A stretch of 55,744 bases of DNA, taken from NCBI GenBank assembly GCA_938014215.1, contig CALLRW010000003.1:1-55744 (forward strand), read 5' to 3'. This document shows positions 1 through 8,656 of this stretch, piece by piece. The position numbers and the translations under genes are program-made. The notes beneath the pieces were generated by a model, which saw only the letters and a list, made by a program, of their open reading frames with translations, was not told the DNA's origin and did not search any database. The stretch is from an uncultured Alistipes sp. (GTDB taxonomy: Bacteria > Bacteroidota > Bacteroidia > Bacteroidales > Rikenellaceae). The first letter of the stretch is position 1. Every line of letters starts with the position of its first letter.

Positions 1-46
1 AAAGTTGTTCCTTTGTCAACACCATAAGTCTACTCTTTTTTAGTTT

Positions 47-400
47 TTGTTGGTTCGTCACTACAAATCTAAAAAATCTGTAGACTTTTTTATTTATTCC
101 CCAGACACACTCTTTGGAACAGTATCGTTTGAAACGGCCAATATCAGATTGGAAGTACCATACAGAACTAACCAGAAAGAATGGAAGCCGACATTTCCAG
201 CTTTTGCCAAAGCGAGAAAAAGAATTGAAACTCTATTCTCGCAATTGTGTGACCAGTTTATGATTATAAGAAATTATGCGAAAGATACAGACGGATTGTT
301 TACCCGAATTGTCGGGAAGATTAGCGCACTTACAATCCTGCAATATATTAACTATAAAAATGAGAAACCCATTGGTAGAGTTAAATATGCGCTAATTTAA
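47..400 (+). pseudogene. IS982-family transposase, C-terminal remnant
   Basis: The last ~85 residues read as the C-terminus of IS982-family transposases of Bacteroidales: an F-E-T-A-N-I-R-L-E-V-P-Y-R stretch, then R-K-R-I-E-T-L-F-S-Q-L and a K-P-I-G-R-V-K-Y-A-L-I end. The catalytic N-terminal two thirds are missing. The first ~25 residues (to about position 130) do not resemble the family, and an in-frame TAG at 41-43 sits just upstream of the TTG used as first codon, so the frame does not continue left as a transposase. I read this as a 5'-deleted copy or an assembly junction inside an IS. AT-rich composition contrasts with the GC-rich genes that follow. Confidence 0.8.
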
Positions 401-414
401 TTCCGCCAACGAGT
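130..414 (+). mobile_element. 3' part of an IS982-type insertion sequence
   Basis: The transposase-like reading begins near 130 and its stop is at 398-400. Immediately after the stop, TTCCGCCAACGAGT (401-414) resembles the terminal inverted repeat that I recall for Bacteroidales IS982 elements; the matching left end is not in the window. The right boundary is therefore a proposal, based only on position and resemblance. Confidence 0.4.
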
Positions 415-726
415 AAAATTATAAAAAAAATCCGACAAAACAAAATAATACCGAGACACGCAGCGCTCTGACTTTCCTGCGACATGGAGGAAGCAGCGCT
501 GCATCCGATAGCCAAAGTACTGAATGGCAGTCATCCGCGCACATATATTTAATCGTCGGATTTTCGATTTACGGCAGACAGTATGCGGGACGTACGGTCG
601 TAAAAGGATTGGATTATGGCAAAAAAGTATGATTGAAAACCGCCCCGATCTATTATTTTTGTTCCAGTCGGAAACAATTCTCCAGAACTGGTACAAAACA
701 AACCTGAAACTAATACTTTTTCAACC
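415..726. other. Intergenic region, upstream of the carbohydrate cluster
   Basis: About 310 bases without a recognisable gene. Overlapping short frames on both strands have no family resemblance. The stretch is more AT-rich than the flanking genes. The only signal I can support is a promoter-like box at 654-661. No tandem array and no tRNA are visible here. Confidence 0.5.
633..661 (+). promoter_or_regulatory. Candidate promoter for the esterase/GH30 cluster
   Basis: TATTTTTG at 654-661 matches the Bacteroidota -7 box TAnnTTTG. A weak TTG at 633-635 lies 18 nt upstream in place of the -33 TTTG. The start codon at 727 is 65 nt downstream. Confidence 0.4.
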
Positions 727-2370
727 ATGAGAAAAACCTTGCACCTCCTGCCAGGAATCTTTTTGCTTCTTGCGGCCACGCTTCCCGCCCAGGCAGCATC
801 CCCCCGCAATCCGATGCCTGACGCCGACTCCCGGCAACTCTTCATCGGCGAGCAGATCGCAGTCGCTCCGACCTGTCATGGCAAGGTCCGCGGTTTCATA
901 CTGCGCGGGATCTACCAATTCCGGGGTATTCCCTACGGCGCCCCCACGTCGGGCGAGAACCGCTTCATGCCGCCGCAACCGCCGCAACCGTGGGAGGGCA
1001 TACGTCCGGCCGTAGCTTTTGGCGATTCGGCACCCCAGCGCTACTACGACCGCCGCCCGGAGTCCTACTCGATGTTCGTCGATCATTGGAACTACGACGG
1101 CATGAGCGAGGACTGCCTGCGCCTGAACGTCTGGACCCCGGGACTCGACGGCAAACGCCGCCCGGTCCTCGTCTGGCTGCACGGCGGCGGCTTCGCTCGC
1201 GGCAACGGCATCGAACAGGACAGCTACGACGGCGAGAATATCGCCCGCTACGGAGACATCGTCTTCTGTTCGGTCAATCATCGCCTCGGCCCGCTGGGCT
1301 TCTCGGATTTCGCCGGGGTCGGCGGAGAGAAGTACGCCTCATCGGGCAACGTGGGGATGCTCGACCTCGTGGCGGCCCTCGAATGGGTGCGCGACAATAT
1401 CGAGGCTTTCGGCGGCGACCCGCAGAATGTCACGATCATGGGGCAGTCGGGCGGCGGTGCGAAAGTGTGCAACCTCTGCGCCATGCCGGCGGCCAAAGGG
1501 CTTTTCCACAAAGCCGTGGCTTTGAGCGGGAATGCAACCCGGGCCAATTCGAAAGAGTATGCCGAAGCGCTTGGCTCCGCCATTCTCCGCGAGGCAGGTC
1601 TCGATGCCTCGCAGATCGATTCGCTGCAGCAGATGCCTTGGGAGGAGTATATGTCCCTTGCCGAGCGCGCCGCACAGCATCTGAACGAGATTCCGGGTGT
1701 CGGGCAGCGGGGCGGCTTCGCCCCCGTCGGTGACGACCGCGACCTGCCCGACGGAGAGTTCTATACGGGGCGTTATCGCACCTGGGGAACGGATGTCCCG
1801 ATGTTGCTCTGTTCGACATTTCACGAGTGGAATCCCGACCGCGATGACCCCGAGCTGGAATCGGTCACAACGGAAGGCGTGGTCGAGCATCTGACACCCG
1901 TCTTCGGAGAGCGGGCCGGCGCCATTGTCGAAGCCTATGCGAAGAGTTTTCCCGAACTGCGTCCCATCGAACTGTGGAGCGTCATCGTCTCGAACCGCCG
2001 GGGCGTCGTCCACACGGCCGACGTAAAGTGCCGGGAGCAGCAATCGCCCGTCTACATGGCGTGGTTCGGCTGGGAATCGCCACTTTTCGACGGACGCCAC
2101 CGCGCCTTCCACTGTATCGACATCAGTTTCTGGTTCCTGAACACCGACCGCATGGTGACCCATACGGGAGGCGGCAAGGCCCCGCGGGACCTCTCGTACC
2201 GCATGGCCGACGCATTGCTCGCCTTCATGCGCACGGGCGACCCCAATTGTCCGTCGTTGCCTTCATGGCCCCGCTACACGCCCAGCAAAGGAGAGGTGAT
2301 GATCCTCGACGACCGCTGTCGAACAGCGGAAGATCCCGATCGGGAGGCCCGTCGGGCCTTCGGGGACTGA
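727..2370 (+). CDS. Secreted type-B carboxylesterase
   Basis: 547 residues, the usual size for carboxylesterase family B (alpha/beta hydrolase). Residues 1-24 form a signal peptide ending A-Q-A-A, so it is exported. Visible motifs: the family signature E-D-C-L-R-L-N-V-W near residue 128, the oxyanion-hole H-G-G-G-F near 151, and the nucleophile elbow G-Q-S-G-G-G with Ser241. Glu367 and His462 (in A-F-H-C-I-D) are the best candidates for the rest of the triad. It is the first gene of a four-gene run with GH30, an esterase and a broken GH26, suggesting removal of ester decorations from a plant or microbial polysaccharide. The exact substrate cannot be read from sequence. Confidence 0.88.
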   Translation: MRKTLHLLPGIFLLLAATLPAQAASPRNPMPDADSRQLFIGEQIAVAPTCHGKVRGFILRGIYQFRGIPYGAPTSGENRFMPPQPPQPWEGIRPAVAFGDSAPQRYYDRRPESYSMFVDHWNYDGMSEDCLRLNVWTPGLDGKRRPVLVWLHGGGFARGNGIEQDSYDGENIARYGDIVFCSVNHRLGPLGFSDFAGVGGEKYASSGNVGMLDLVAALEWVRDNIEAFGGDPQNVTIMGQSGGGAKVCNLCAMPAAKGLFHKAVALSGNATRANSKEYAEALGSAILREAGLDASQIDSLQQMPWEEYMSLAERAAQHLNEIPGVGQRGGFAPVGDDRDLPDGEFYTGRYRTWGTDVPMLLCSTFHEWNPDRDDPELESVTTEGVVEHLTPVFGERAGAIVEAYAKSFPELRPIELWSVIVSNRRGVVHTADVKCREQQSPVYMAWFGWESPLFDGRHRAFHCIDISFWFLNTDRMVTHTGGGKAPRDLSYRMADALLAFMRTGDPNCPSLPSWPRYTPSKGEVMILDDRCRTAEDPDREARRAFGD

Positions 2371-2406
2371 TCGACAAAGCAGAACACCTATAAACCCAAC
2401 CGAATC

Positions 2407-3888
2407 ATGAAACGCAAACTGTTACTTCTGGCCGGCGCTCTGTCGGGCATGGCCGTTACGGCATCCGCACAGACCATCCGTTCCTACGTTACGCTTCCCG
2501 ACCGCTCCGCACTTTACGCTGAATCCGAAGAGTACGAGTTTTCCGACGTGCGCGACGACCGCAGCGGTCGCAGTTCCTATATCGTCATCGACCCGCGGCA
2601 AAGTTTCCAACCGGTCGATGGTTTCGGCTTCGCCCTGACGGGCGGCAGCGCCGAGATGCTCATGCGCATGTCGCCCGAAGCCCGTACAGCGACTCTCCGC
2701 GACGTGTTCGATCCAGTGAAAGGCGCCGGCGTGAGCTGCGTGCGTCTGACGGTCGGGGCCTCCGACCTGAACCGTTTCGTCTTCTTCTACGACGACATGC
2801 CCGAAGGCCAGGAGGATTTCAAACTGGAACACTTCTCGCTCTCGCAGGATCTCCGGGACGTAATTCCGGTCATGAACGAGATTCTGAAGATCAATCCCGA
2901 CATCTACGTGCTGGCATCTCCCTGGTCGGCTCCGTCGTGGATGAAGACCGTCTATGACGTGCGCGGCGGACAACTGCGCAAAGCGTGTTATGGAGTCTAT
3001 GCCGACTACCTGGTGCGCTATGTGCAGGAGATGGAGGTCCACGGCATCACGATCAATGCCCTGACAGTCCAGAACGAGCCGCTGCGTTCGACCAATACAC
3101 CCAGCATGTTCTGGTTCGCCTGGGAGCAGGCCGACTTCGTCAAAAACCACCTCGGACCGAAATTCCGCAAGGCGAGACTCGATACGAAAATCATCGTTTT
3201 CGACCACAACTGCGACCGCCCCGACTATGCCCTGGCCATCTACAACGACCCCGAAGCGGCACAATACGTGTCCGGAGCGGCGTTCCATCACTATGCCGGC
3301 GACATGAGCGCCATGACCTACGTGCACGAAGCCCGTCCCGACAAGGACATTCTCTTCACCGAACAGATGACCACCGAACGCCCCGGGACCCCCCGCATCG
3401 ACATCGCCGCATCGACCAAACGACTCATTGTCGGCCCCATGCGCAACTGGAGCCGCACCGTCGTGCTGTGGAACCTGGCGGCCGACCCCCTGAACGATCC
3501 CCACACCGACAACGGCGGATGTCCTATCTGCCAGGGAGCACTGACCATCGACGGCGATTCGGCGACCCGCAACCTGGCCTACTATGTCATTGCGCACGCC
3601 TCGCAGTTCGTCCGTCCCGGTTCGGTACGCATCGCCTCGACAGCGCCGGGCGACCGGGCGGTAACGCTCGGCGAGGACGAGCAACGCCCGAAGGTCTACC
3701 GGGCACAGATCACCGAACACGCCGACGTGGCGCCCAATGCGGCCTTCCGCACGCCCGACGGAAAGATCGTGCTGATCGTGGCCAACGACTCGTGGTCGCG
3801 CCGCTCCATATCCGTACAGTACAACGGCCGGTATGCAGAGTTGAACCTCGCTCCCGGCGCCACAGGGACCTTCGTATGGGACGAATAG
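2407..3888 (+). CDS. GH30-family glycoside hydrolase (glucosylceramidase/beta-glucosidase type)
   Basis: 493 residues with a signal peptide (residues 1-22, ending A-S-A-Q). It follows the GH30 layout: D-G-F-G-F-A-L-T-G-G-S near the start of the barrel, L-A-S-P-W-S-A-P-S-W-M-K-T, the acid/base Glu224 in T-V-Q-N-E-P-L and the nucleophile Glu319 in L-F-T-E-Q-M. A small beta domain closes the C-terminus. GH30 members act on beta-linked glucosides, beta-1,6-glucans or xylans; the subfamily is not clear from sequence. It starts 36 nt after the carboxylesterase and overlaps the next gene by 13 nt, so the three are probably co-transcribed. Confidence 0.9.
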   Translation: MKRKLLLLAGALSGMAVTASAQTIRSYVTLPDRSALYAESEEYEFSDVRDDRSGRSSYIVIDPRQSFQPVDGFGFALTGGSAEMLMRMSPEARTATLRDVFDPVKGAGVSCVRLTVGASDLNRFVFFYDDMPEGQEDFKLEHFSLSQDLRDVIPVMNEILKINPDIYVLASPWSAPSWMKTVYDVRGGQLRKACYGVYADYLVRYVQEMEVHGITINALTVQNEPLRSTNTPSMFWFAWEQADFVKNHLGPKFRKARLDTKIIVFDHNCDRPDYALAIYNDPEAAQYVSGAAFHHYAGDMSAMTYVHEARPDKDILFTEQMTTERPGTPRIDIAASTKRLIVGPMRNWSRTVVLWNLAADPLNDPHTDNGGCPICQGALTIDGDSATRNLAYYVIAHASQFVRPGSVRIASTAPGDRAVTLGEDEQRPKVYRAQITEHADVAPNAAFRTPDGKIVLIVANDSWSRRSISVQYNGRYAELNLAPGATGTFVWDE

Positions 3889-5066
3889 CAAGCATTGTCT
3901 GCTGTCTGTTGCTGGCGACAGGCAGCGTCCGGGCACAGGTCCAGGATACCGTGCGCCATCCGGAGCGGGCACGGAATACCTTTTCGACCGAAGGATGGTG
4001 GAAACCCGCCGGGCCGAAATTCTCCCCGGAGGTGCACGACGACCGGACAATTACGTTCCGCCTCCGGGCCCCGCAGGCGGAACGGGTCGAGCTGCTTTTC
4101 GACGAGTGGGATGTCGTCCCGCAGACGATGCAGCGCGATACGGATGGAGTATGGAGCCTGACGATCGGCCCGGTCGAGCCGCGCATCTATCAGTACAAAT
4201 TCCGGATCGACGGATTCGAGACCATCGATCCGGTCAATCCCGACGTAAAGGCCGGGACCACGATCTACGGCAGCGTTGTTGAGGTTCGCGGCGGCGAGAA
4301 GCCCCGCTTCGACGAACGTCGCCGTGTCGGCGGCGAGGTGCACCTGCTCCCCTACCGCTCTTCATCACTCGGGCAGTTGCGGACGGCATGGATCTATGTT
4401 CCGCGTGAGGCTGTCGAGCACCCCGCACGCCGCCTTCCGGTCCTCTATCTGCGCCACGGTGGCGGCGACTTCGAAGGCAGTTGGGTGCGCGAAGGCCGCG
4501 TGGCCGAAATCATGGACAACCTGATCGCCGAGAAGGCCGCCGTGCCGATGTACGTCGTCATGACGAACGGCCTTACGGACGGTTCATGGGTCGGAGGCAG
4601 CACCCCCGAGGGCATGCAACTGCTCGAAAGGGAGCTGATCGAGGATGTCATTCCGCTTGTCGAAAACCGTTATCCGGTGTGTAAAGAGAAGCGCGGCCGG
4701 GCGATCGCCGGGCTCTCGATGGGAGGCGGCCAGGCCTTCGTCATCGGTTTGCGCAATCTGGATCTGTTCTCGGCAATCGGCCAGTTCAGCGCAGGGATCC
4801 TGAGCGACGGGACTTTCGACTACGAACGCTATATCCCGGGGGTCATGGAGGACCCGGAACGGATCAACCGCGAACTGGCCCTGCTGTGGATCGCCTGCGG
4901 AACGAAGGACCCGCGTTATGCCGGCCACCTCGATACGGTAGACGAGCTGCACCGGCGGGGTGTGCGGTGCGAGTTCCACGATGCCCCGTGGGGACACGAG
5001 TGGCAGTTCTGGCGCCTCCAGCTTCACGATTTCGCACAACGATTGTTTCAAAACAACCACCCATAA
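3876..5066 (+). CDS. Exported esterase with N-terminal E-set (CBM48-like) domain
   Basis: The open frame extends far upstream, but the ATG at 3876 gives a clean signal peptide (M-G-R-I-A-S-I-V-C-C-L-L-L-A) and 396 residues. Residues ~45-135 look like the immunoglobulin-like E-set/CBM48 domain that precedes many Bacteroidota esterases. Residues ~150-396 form an esterase-D/feruloyl-esterase-type alpha/beta hydrolase, with nucleophile Ser281 in G-L-S-M-G-G and His374 in P-W-G-H-E-W near the end. Such two-domain proteins remove acetyl or feruloyl groups from hemicelluloses. The gene overlaps the GH30 gene by 13 nt in another frame, which supports translational coupling. Confidence 0.85.
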   Translation: MGRIASIVCCLLLATGSVRAQVQDTVRHPERARNTFSTEGWWKPAGPKFSPEVHDDRTITFRLRAPQAERVELLFDEWDVVPQTMQRDTDGVWSLTIGPVEPRIYQYKFRIDGFETIDPVNPDVKAGTTIYGSVVEVRGGEKPRFDERRRVGGEVHLLPYRSSSLGQLRTAWIYVPREAVEHPARRLPVLYLRHGGGDFEGSWVREGRVAEIMDNLIAEKAAVPMYVVMTNGLTDGSWVGGSTPEGMQLLERELIEDVIPLVENRYPVCKEKRGRAIAGLSMGGGQAFVIGLRNLDLFSAIGQFSAGILSDGTFDYERYIPGVMEDPERINRELALLWIACGTKDPRYAGHLDTVDELHRRGVRCEFHDAPWGHEWQFWRLQLHDFAQRLFQNNHP

Positions 5067-5078
5067 AACCACTTGCTT

Positions 5079-5564
5079 ATGAAAAGATTCATGTTACTGG
5101 GGTTCAGCCTTCTGCTCGTCCTGTCCGGATACGCATCCGGCAAAGGGAAACGCCTCAAGGCCCCCGAAAAGACAATCCTGAAGATGGTCGATCCCGATGC
5201 GACCCCCGAAACCAAAGCGCTCTACGCCAATCTGTGGTGCATCGGGCTGAATGGCGTGATGTTCGGCCACCATGACTACCCGTCGTACGGAATCGGATGG
5301 AAGGGAGACAAGGACCGTTCCGATGTGAAGGACATTGTCGGCTCCCATCCGGCTGTTTACAGTCTGGACATGGCCGGGATCAACGACACCAAGATCCGCC
5401 ACATCCAGGAGGCTTACAAACGGGGCGGTGTATGCATGCTCGTTTGGCATCAGAACAATCCGCTGACGGAGGGTCCGGGCAAGAAATACCCGGTCGGTAC
5501 GGCCTGGGATAACACCACACAGACAAATTGCGACAGAAAACTGCCAATTTGCGACTTTCTGTGA
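5079..5564 (+). pseudogene. Truncated GH26 (beta-mannanase-like) gene
   Basis: The ATG at 5079 gives a signal peptide, then the GH26 N-terminal region with F-G-H-H-D-Y-P-S-Y-G-I-G-W and V-W-H-Q-N-N-P-L. Homology stops after G-T-A-W-D-N-T at about 5516; the last ~15 residues are unrelated and run into a stop at 5562-5564. GH26 enzymes are normally 350-400 residues, so the half carrying both catalytic glutamates is missing and the product should be inactive. The sequence beyond the break is AT-rich, repeat-containing and leads directly to a tRNA-Lys 3' end, so recombination probably removed the rest. Confidence 0.82.
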
Positions 5565-5730
5565 CCTAAAATTGGAAAATAAAAATCGGTCACGAATTGG
5601 TCACAAAACTCTGTCAAAATATGGCTGTTTTGTGTCCGAATTTGGCGGACCGATGCAATAAAAAAATCTCACAATACCCTGATATTGTGAGATTTGGCTA
5701 ATTTTTGTCCGGATTTGTCCGGATAAGGCG
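5518..5730. other. Repeat-rich junction between broken GH26 and tRNA-Lys 3' end
   Basis: This 213-base AT-rich stretch does not resemble its neighbours. It holds two near-identical AATTGCGAC/AATTTGCGAC repeats ~20 nt apart, several GGTCAC/GTGACC motifs, a perfect 13-bp inverted repeat, and a TTGTCCGGAT doublet touching the tRNA 3' end. Direct repeats next to a tRNA 3' end are typical of attachment regions used by tyrosine-recombinase islands. No integrase gene is present, so this would be an att remnant. That interpretation is inference; the sequence change at ~5517 is seen directly. Confidence 0.5.
5664..5695. terminator. Perfect hairpin between GH26 remnant and tRNA-Lys
   Basis: AAATCTCACAATA (5664-5676) is exactly complementary to TATTGTGAGATTT (5683-5695) around a 6-nt loop. 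The stem is A/T-rich at the base, consistent with a terminator in either direction, in particular for the minus-strand tRNA. Confidence 0.6.
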
Positions 5731-5803
5731 TGAACCCGCTGGGGCTCGAACCCAGGACCCCAACATTAAAAGTGTTGTGCTCTACCTACTGAGCTACGGA
5801 TTC
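5731..5803 (-). tRNA. tRNA-Lys (UUU)
   Basis: The reverse complement folds as a 73-nt tRNA: 7-bp acceptor stem (GAATCCG with CGGGTTC, one G-U), D arm with the GCTCAGTAGGTAGAGC consensus, anticodon stem CAACA/TGTTG with loop CTTTTAA (anticodon TTT, lysine), T arm CTGGG-TTCGAGC-CCCAG, and discriminator A. CCA is not encoded (CGCC follows), as is usual in many Bacteroidota. Its 3' end faces the GH26 breakpoint and could have served as an integration site. Confidence 0.95.
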
Positions 5804-5970
5804 TCCGGCACCAAAAGGGATCTCTCCGTTTTGGTGGTGCAAATGTACGGATTTATTTTTAATTTCCAATACCCCGACCCGATTTTTTCGAGAAAAAAGC
5901 GTCCAAACCCCCTTCCAAAGGCTCCCGACACCACGCCGCGCGATTCGTTGTCGAAATTTCATGCCCCGAT

Positions 5971-6001
5971 TTTGTTTTGCTCGAATAAAAAGATAATTTT
6001 G
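5971..6001 (+). promoter_or_regulatory. Promoter of the carboxynorspermidine dehydrogenase gene
   Basis: TTTG at 5971-5974 and TAATTTTG at 5994-6001 are separated by exactly 19 nt, the ideal Bacteroidota sigma-ABfr spacing. The start codon at 6045 lies 43 nt downstream. Confidence 0.75.
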
Positions 6002-6044
6002 TAGTCGGTTAAACCGAAGATTCACTTTTAAACCTTTTATACCT

Positions 6045-7235
6045 ATGTGTAAAGCACTGATTATCGGAGCCGGAGGTGTCGGAACGGTCGTGACCCAGAA
6101 GATCGCTGCCAATCCGGTCTTCACGGAGGTGATGCTGGCCAGCCGAACCAAATCCAAATGCGATGCCATTGCCGCGGCCATCGGAGGCAACCGGGTGCAG
6201 ACCGCCGAGGTCGACGCCGACAACGTGCCGCAGTTGTGCGAACTTTTCCGGGCCTTCAAGCCCGACATCGTGGTCAACGTGGCGCTCCCGTATCAGGATC
6301 TGACGATCATGGACGCCTGCCTCGAGTGCGGCTGCAACTACCTCGATACGGCCAACTACGAGCCCAAGGATGAGGCCCATTTCGAGTATTCGTGGCAGTG
6401 GGCCTACCAGGATCGCTTCAAGGCTGCCGGCCTGACGGCCATCCTCGGCTGCGGCTTCGACCCGGGCGTGACGGCCATCTTCACGGCCTATGCCGCCAAA
6501 CACCACTTCGACGAGATCCACTACCTCGATATCGTGGACTGCAACGCCGGTAACCACGGCATGGCCTTCGCCACGAACTTCAACCCCGAGATCAACATCC
6601 GCGAGGTGACCCAGAAGGGCCGCTACTATGAGAACGGCCAGTGGGTCGTTACCGAGCCGCACGAGATCCACCGTCCGCTGCACTATCCCGAGATCGGCGA
6701 GCGCGAGTCGTACGTCATCTACCACGAGGAGCTCGAGTCGCTGGTGAAGAACTATCCGACGATCAAGCGGGCCCGCTTCTGGATGACCTTCGGCAAGGAG
6801 TATCTGACCCACCTGCGCGTGATCCAGGATATCGGCATGGCACGTATCGACCCGATCCTCTACAACGGCGTCGAGATCGTCCCGATCCAGTTCCTCAAGG
6901 CGGTGCTTCCCGATCCGAAGTCGCTGGGTGCCAACTACCACGGCCAGACCTCGATCGGATGCCGGATCCGCGGTATCAAGGACGGCAAGGAGCACACCTA
7001 TTATATCTACAACAACTGTGACCACGAGAAGGCCTACAAGGAGACCGGTACGCAGGCCGTGTCGTTCACGACGGGTGTCCCGGCCGCACTGGGTGCCGCG
7101 ATGTGGGCCAAGGGGCTGTGGCGCGGAGCCGGCGTCTTCAACGTCGAGGAGTTCGATCCCGATCCGTTCCTGGCCGAGCTCGGTCCGCAGGGGCTGCCCT
7201 GGCACGAGCTCTTCGATGTCGACATCGAGGTCTGA
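6045..7235 (+). CDS. Carboxynorspermidine/carboxyspermidine dehydrogenase
   Basis: 396 residues of the saccharopine dehydrogenase-like family, cytosolic. A Rossmann dinucleotide-binding loop (I-I-G-A-G-G-V-G-T-V-V) begins at residue 5. Family-typical C-N-Y-L-D-T-A-N-Y-E-P and G-C-G-F-D-P-G-V-T follow. Length and motifs match the enzyme that reductively condenses diaminopropane or putrescine with aspartate semialdehyde to carboxynorspermidine or carboxyspermidine using NADPH. The decarboxylase for the next step is encoded at 9920-11059, so a complete spermidine route is present, although the genes are not adjacent. It has its own strong promoter and a terminator downstream. Confidence 0.9.
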   Translation: MCKALIIGAGGVGTVVTQKIAANPVFTEVMLASRTKSKCDAIAAAIGGNRVQTAEVDADNVPQLCELFRAFKPDIVVNVALPYQDLTIMDACLECGCNYLDTANYEPKDEAHFEYSWQWAYQDRFKAAGLTAILGCGFDPGVTAIFTAYAAKHHFDEIHYLDIVDCNAGNHGMAFATNFNPEINIREVTQKGRYYENGQWVVTEPHEIHRPLHYPEIGERESYVIYHEELESLVKNYPTIKRARFWMTFGKEYLTHLRVIQDIGMARIDPILYNGVEIVPIQFLKAVLPDPKSLGANYHGQTSIGCRIRGIKDGKEHTYYIYNNCDHEKAYKETGTQAVSFTTGVPAALGAAMWAKGLWRGAGVFNVEEFDPDPFLAELGPQGLPWHELFDVDIEV

Positions 7236-7258
7236 TCCTTTCCGTAGCGATACGTGGG

Positions 7259-7287
7259 GGCAATCCGTTGAGGGTTGCCTCTTTTTT
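7259..7287 (+). terminator. Rho-independent terminator after the dehydrogenase
   Basis: GGCAATCC (7259-7266) pairs with GGGTTGCC (7272-7279) through one G-U, followed by a T tract at 7282-7287. Confidence 0.7.
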
Positions 7288-7353
7288 GTGGCAGAATTGA
7301 CGGCCGGAGGGTGTTTTTCGATGGAGGTAGTGCCATAAATGATACATTTTTGT

Positions 7354-7361
7354 TATATTTG
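7354..7361 (+). promoter_or_regulatory. Candidate -7 box for the OmpA-family gene
   Basis: TATATTTG fits TAnnTTTG and lies 29 nt before the ATG at 7391. No good TTTG is found at the expected -33 position. Confidence 0.5.
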
Positions 7362-7390
7362 TTAGTCTAATCTTTAATCCAGAGACAAGT

Positions 7391-8521
7391 ATGAAGAAAA
7401 AATGGATGTTATGTGGCGTCGGGGCCCTGCTGATGCTGGCGGGTCCCGTGGTTGCGCAGGAGGCGCAACGGCCTGAGAAGAGCGAATTCAATCCCCACTG
7501 GTTTCTCCAGATTCAGGGAGGTGTGGGCCATACGGTCGGTGAGGTCGGCTTCGACCAGCTTCTCTCGCCGGCGGCGGCCCTTTCGGCCGGTTATCGCTTT
7601 ACGCCCATCTGGGGGCTTCGCTTCGGCGTGAGCGGCTGGCAGAGCAAGGGGGCCTGGGTGCAGCCCGAGACGGTCTATTCGTACAACTACCTGCAGGGTA
7701 ATGTCGACGTGACGCTCGATCTGGCCAACCTCTTCGGGCGTTTCAACCCCCGGCGGACGGTCAATCCCTACCTGTTTGCCGGTGTGGGGCTCAACGGAGC
7801 CTTCCGCAACGACGAGGCCAATGCGCTGAACGATGCGGGCTACCGCCTCGAGTACATCTGGTCCGGGAGCCGGGCCTTCGTGGCCGGGCGACTGGGTGTC
7901 GGGGTTGACTTCCGTCTTTCGGAGGTGGTTTCGCTGGGCGTCGAGGTGAACTCCAACCTGCTCTCCGACAAGTACAACTCGAAGAAGGCCGGCAACGTCG
8001 ACTGGCAGTTCAACGCCCTGGCCGGACTGACCTTCCGCTTCGGCAAGTGTGGACGCAAGGCCCCCGCAGCCGTTCCGGCCGCCGTGACGCCGGTGCGGAC
8101 CGCCCCCGTCGAGGAGGCGCCGGCCGAGACACCGGCCACGAAGCCCGAGACCGTCGAGCAGCAGCCGCAGACGACGCAGCATGTCGAACCGGAGCGTCCG
8201 GCCGAGATCCGTCAGGAGCTCTTCTTCCGGATCAATTCGTCGGAGATCCGTTCCTCGGAGCAGCCGAAGATCGACGCACTGGTTGACTTCCTGAAGACCC
8301 ATCCCGAGGCCCGGGTCGAGGTGACGGGCTACGCCGATGCGGCTACCGGAACGACGGCCATCAACCAGCGCCTCTCCGAGCAGCGTGCCGCACGTGTGGC
8401 CGAAGCGCTCCGGAAGGCCGGTATTGCCGCCGAACGGATTCACGCCGAGGGCAAGGGCGACACCGTACAGCCTTTCGCCGAGGTGGAGCGCAACCGCGTG
8501 AGCATCTGCATCGCCCGCTGA
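7391..8521 (+). CDS. OmpA-family outer membrane protein
   Basis: 376 residues. Signal peptide 1-~24 (M-K-K-K-W-M-L-C-G-V, ending V-V-A-Q). Residues ~30-215 have the alternating aromatic pattern of an eight-strand beta-barrel. A Pro/Ala/Glu/Thr-rich linker (~220-270) leads to a C-terminal OmpA peptidoglycan-binding domain (~275-376) with V-E-V-T-G-Y-A-D, R-L-S-E-Q-R-A-A-R-V and E-R-N-R-V-S-I. The role is a structural link between outer membrane and cell wall. The gene ends in GCCCGCTGA, a sequence echoed repeatedly in the array that follows. Confidence 0.92.
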   Translation: MKKKWMLCGVGALLMLAGPVVAQEAQRPEKSEFNPHWFLQIQGGVGHTVGEVGFDQLLSPAAALSAGYRFTPIWGLRFGVSGWQSKGAWVQPETVYSYNYLQGNVDVTLDLANLFGRFNPRRTVNPYLFAGVGLNGAFRNDEANALNDAGYRLEYIWSGSRAFVAGRLGVGVDFRLSEVVSLGVEVNSNLLSDKYNSKKAGNVDWQFNALAGLTFRFGKCGRKAPAAVPAAVTPVRTAPVEEAPAETPATKPETVEQQPQTTQHVEPERPAEIRQELFFRINSSEIRSSEQPKIDALVDFLKTHPEARVEVTGYADAATGTTAINQRLSEQRAARVAEALRKAGIAAERIHAEGKGDTVQPFAEVERNRVSICIAR

Positions 8522-8650
8522 GCCACCCGCTGGACTGCCCGCTGAACAGCCTGATGCGCTGTTCGCTGAGCTGTCCGTTGAACGCCCGCCGGGCCGCCCG
8601 CAGCACTATTCGCTGGACAGTTCGCTGATCCTCCCGCTGAGCCTGTCACT
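8522..8650. repeat. Degenerate CCGCTGA-type tandem array after the OmpA gene
   Basis: Starting at the OmpA stop codon, variants of CCCGCTGA (CCCGCTGG, CCCGCTGAA, TTCGCTGAG, CCGTTGAA, TTCGCTGGA, TTCGCTGAT, CCCGCTGAG) recur every ~12-20 nt. The last codons and stop of the gene (GCCCGCTGA) look like the founding unit. No coding potential is evident. Confidence 0.65.
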
Positions 8651-8656
8651 GAGGGG

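Noticed and set aside
2422..4050. 542-residue minus-strand frame
   Set aside because: Antisense to the GH30 gene, whose catalytic motifs are intact; composition is typical of a shadow frame.
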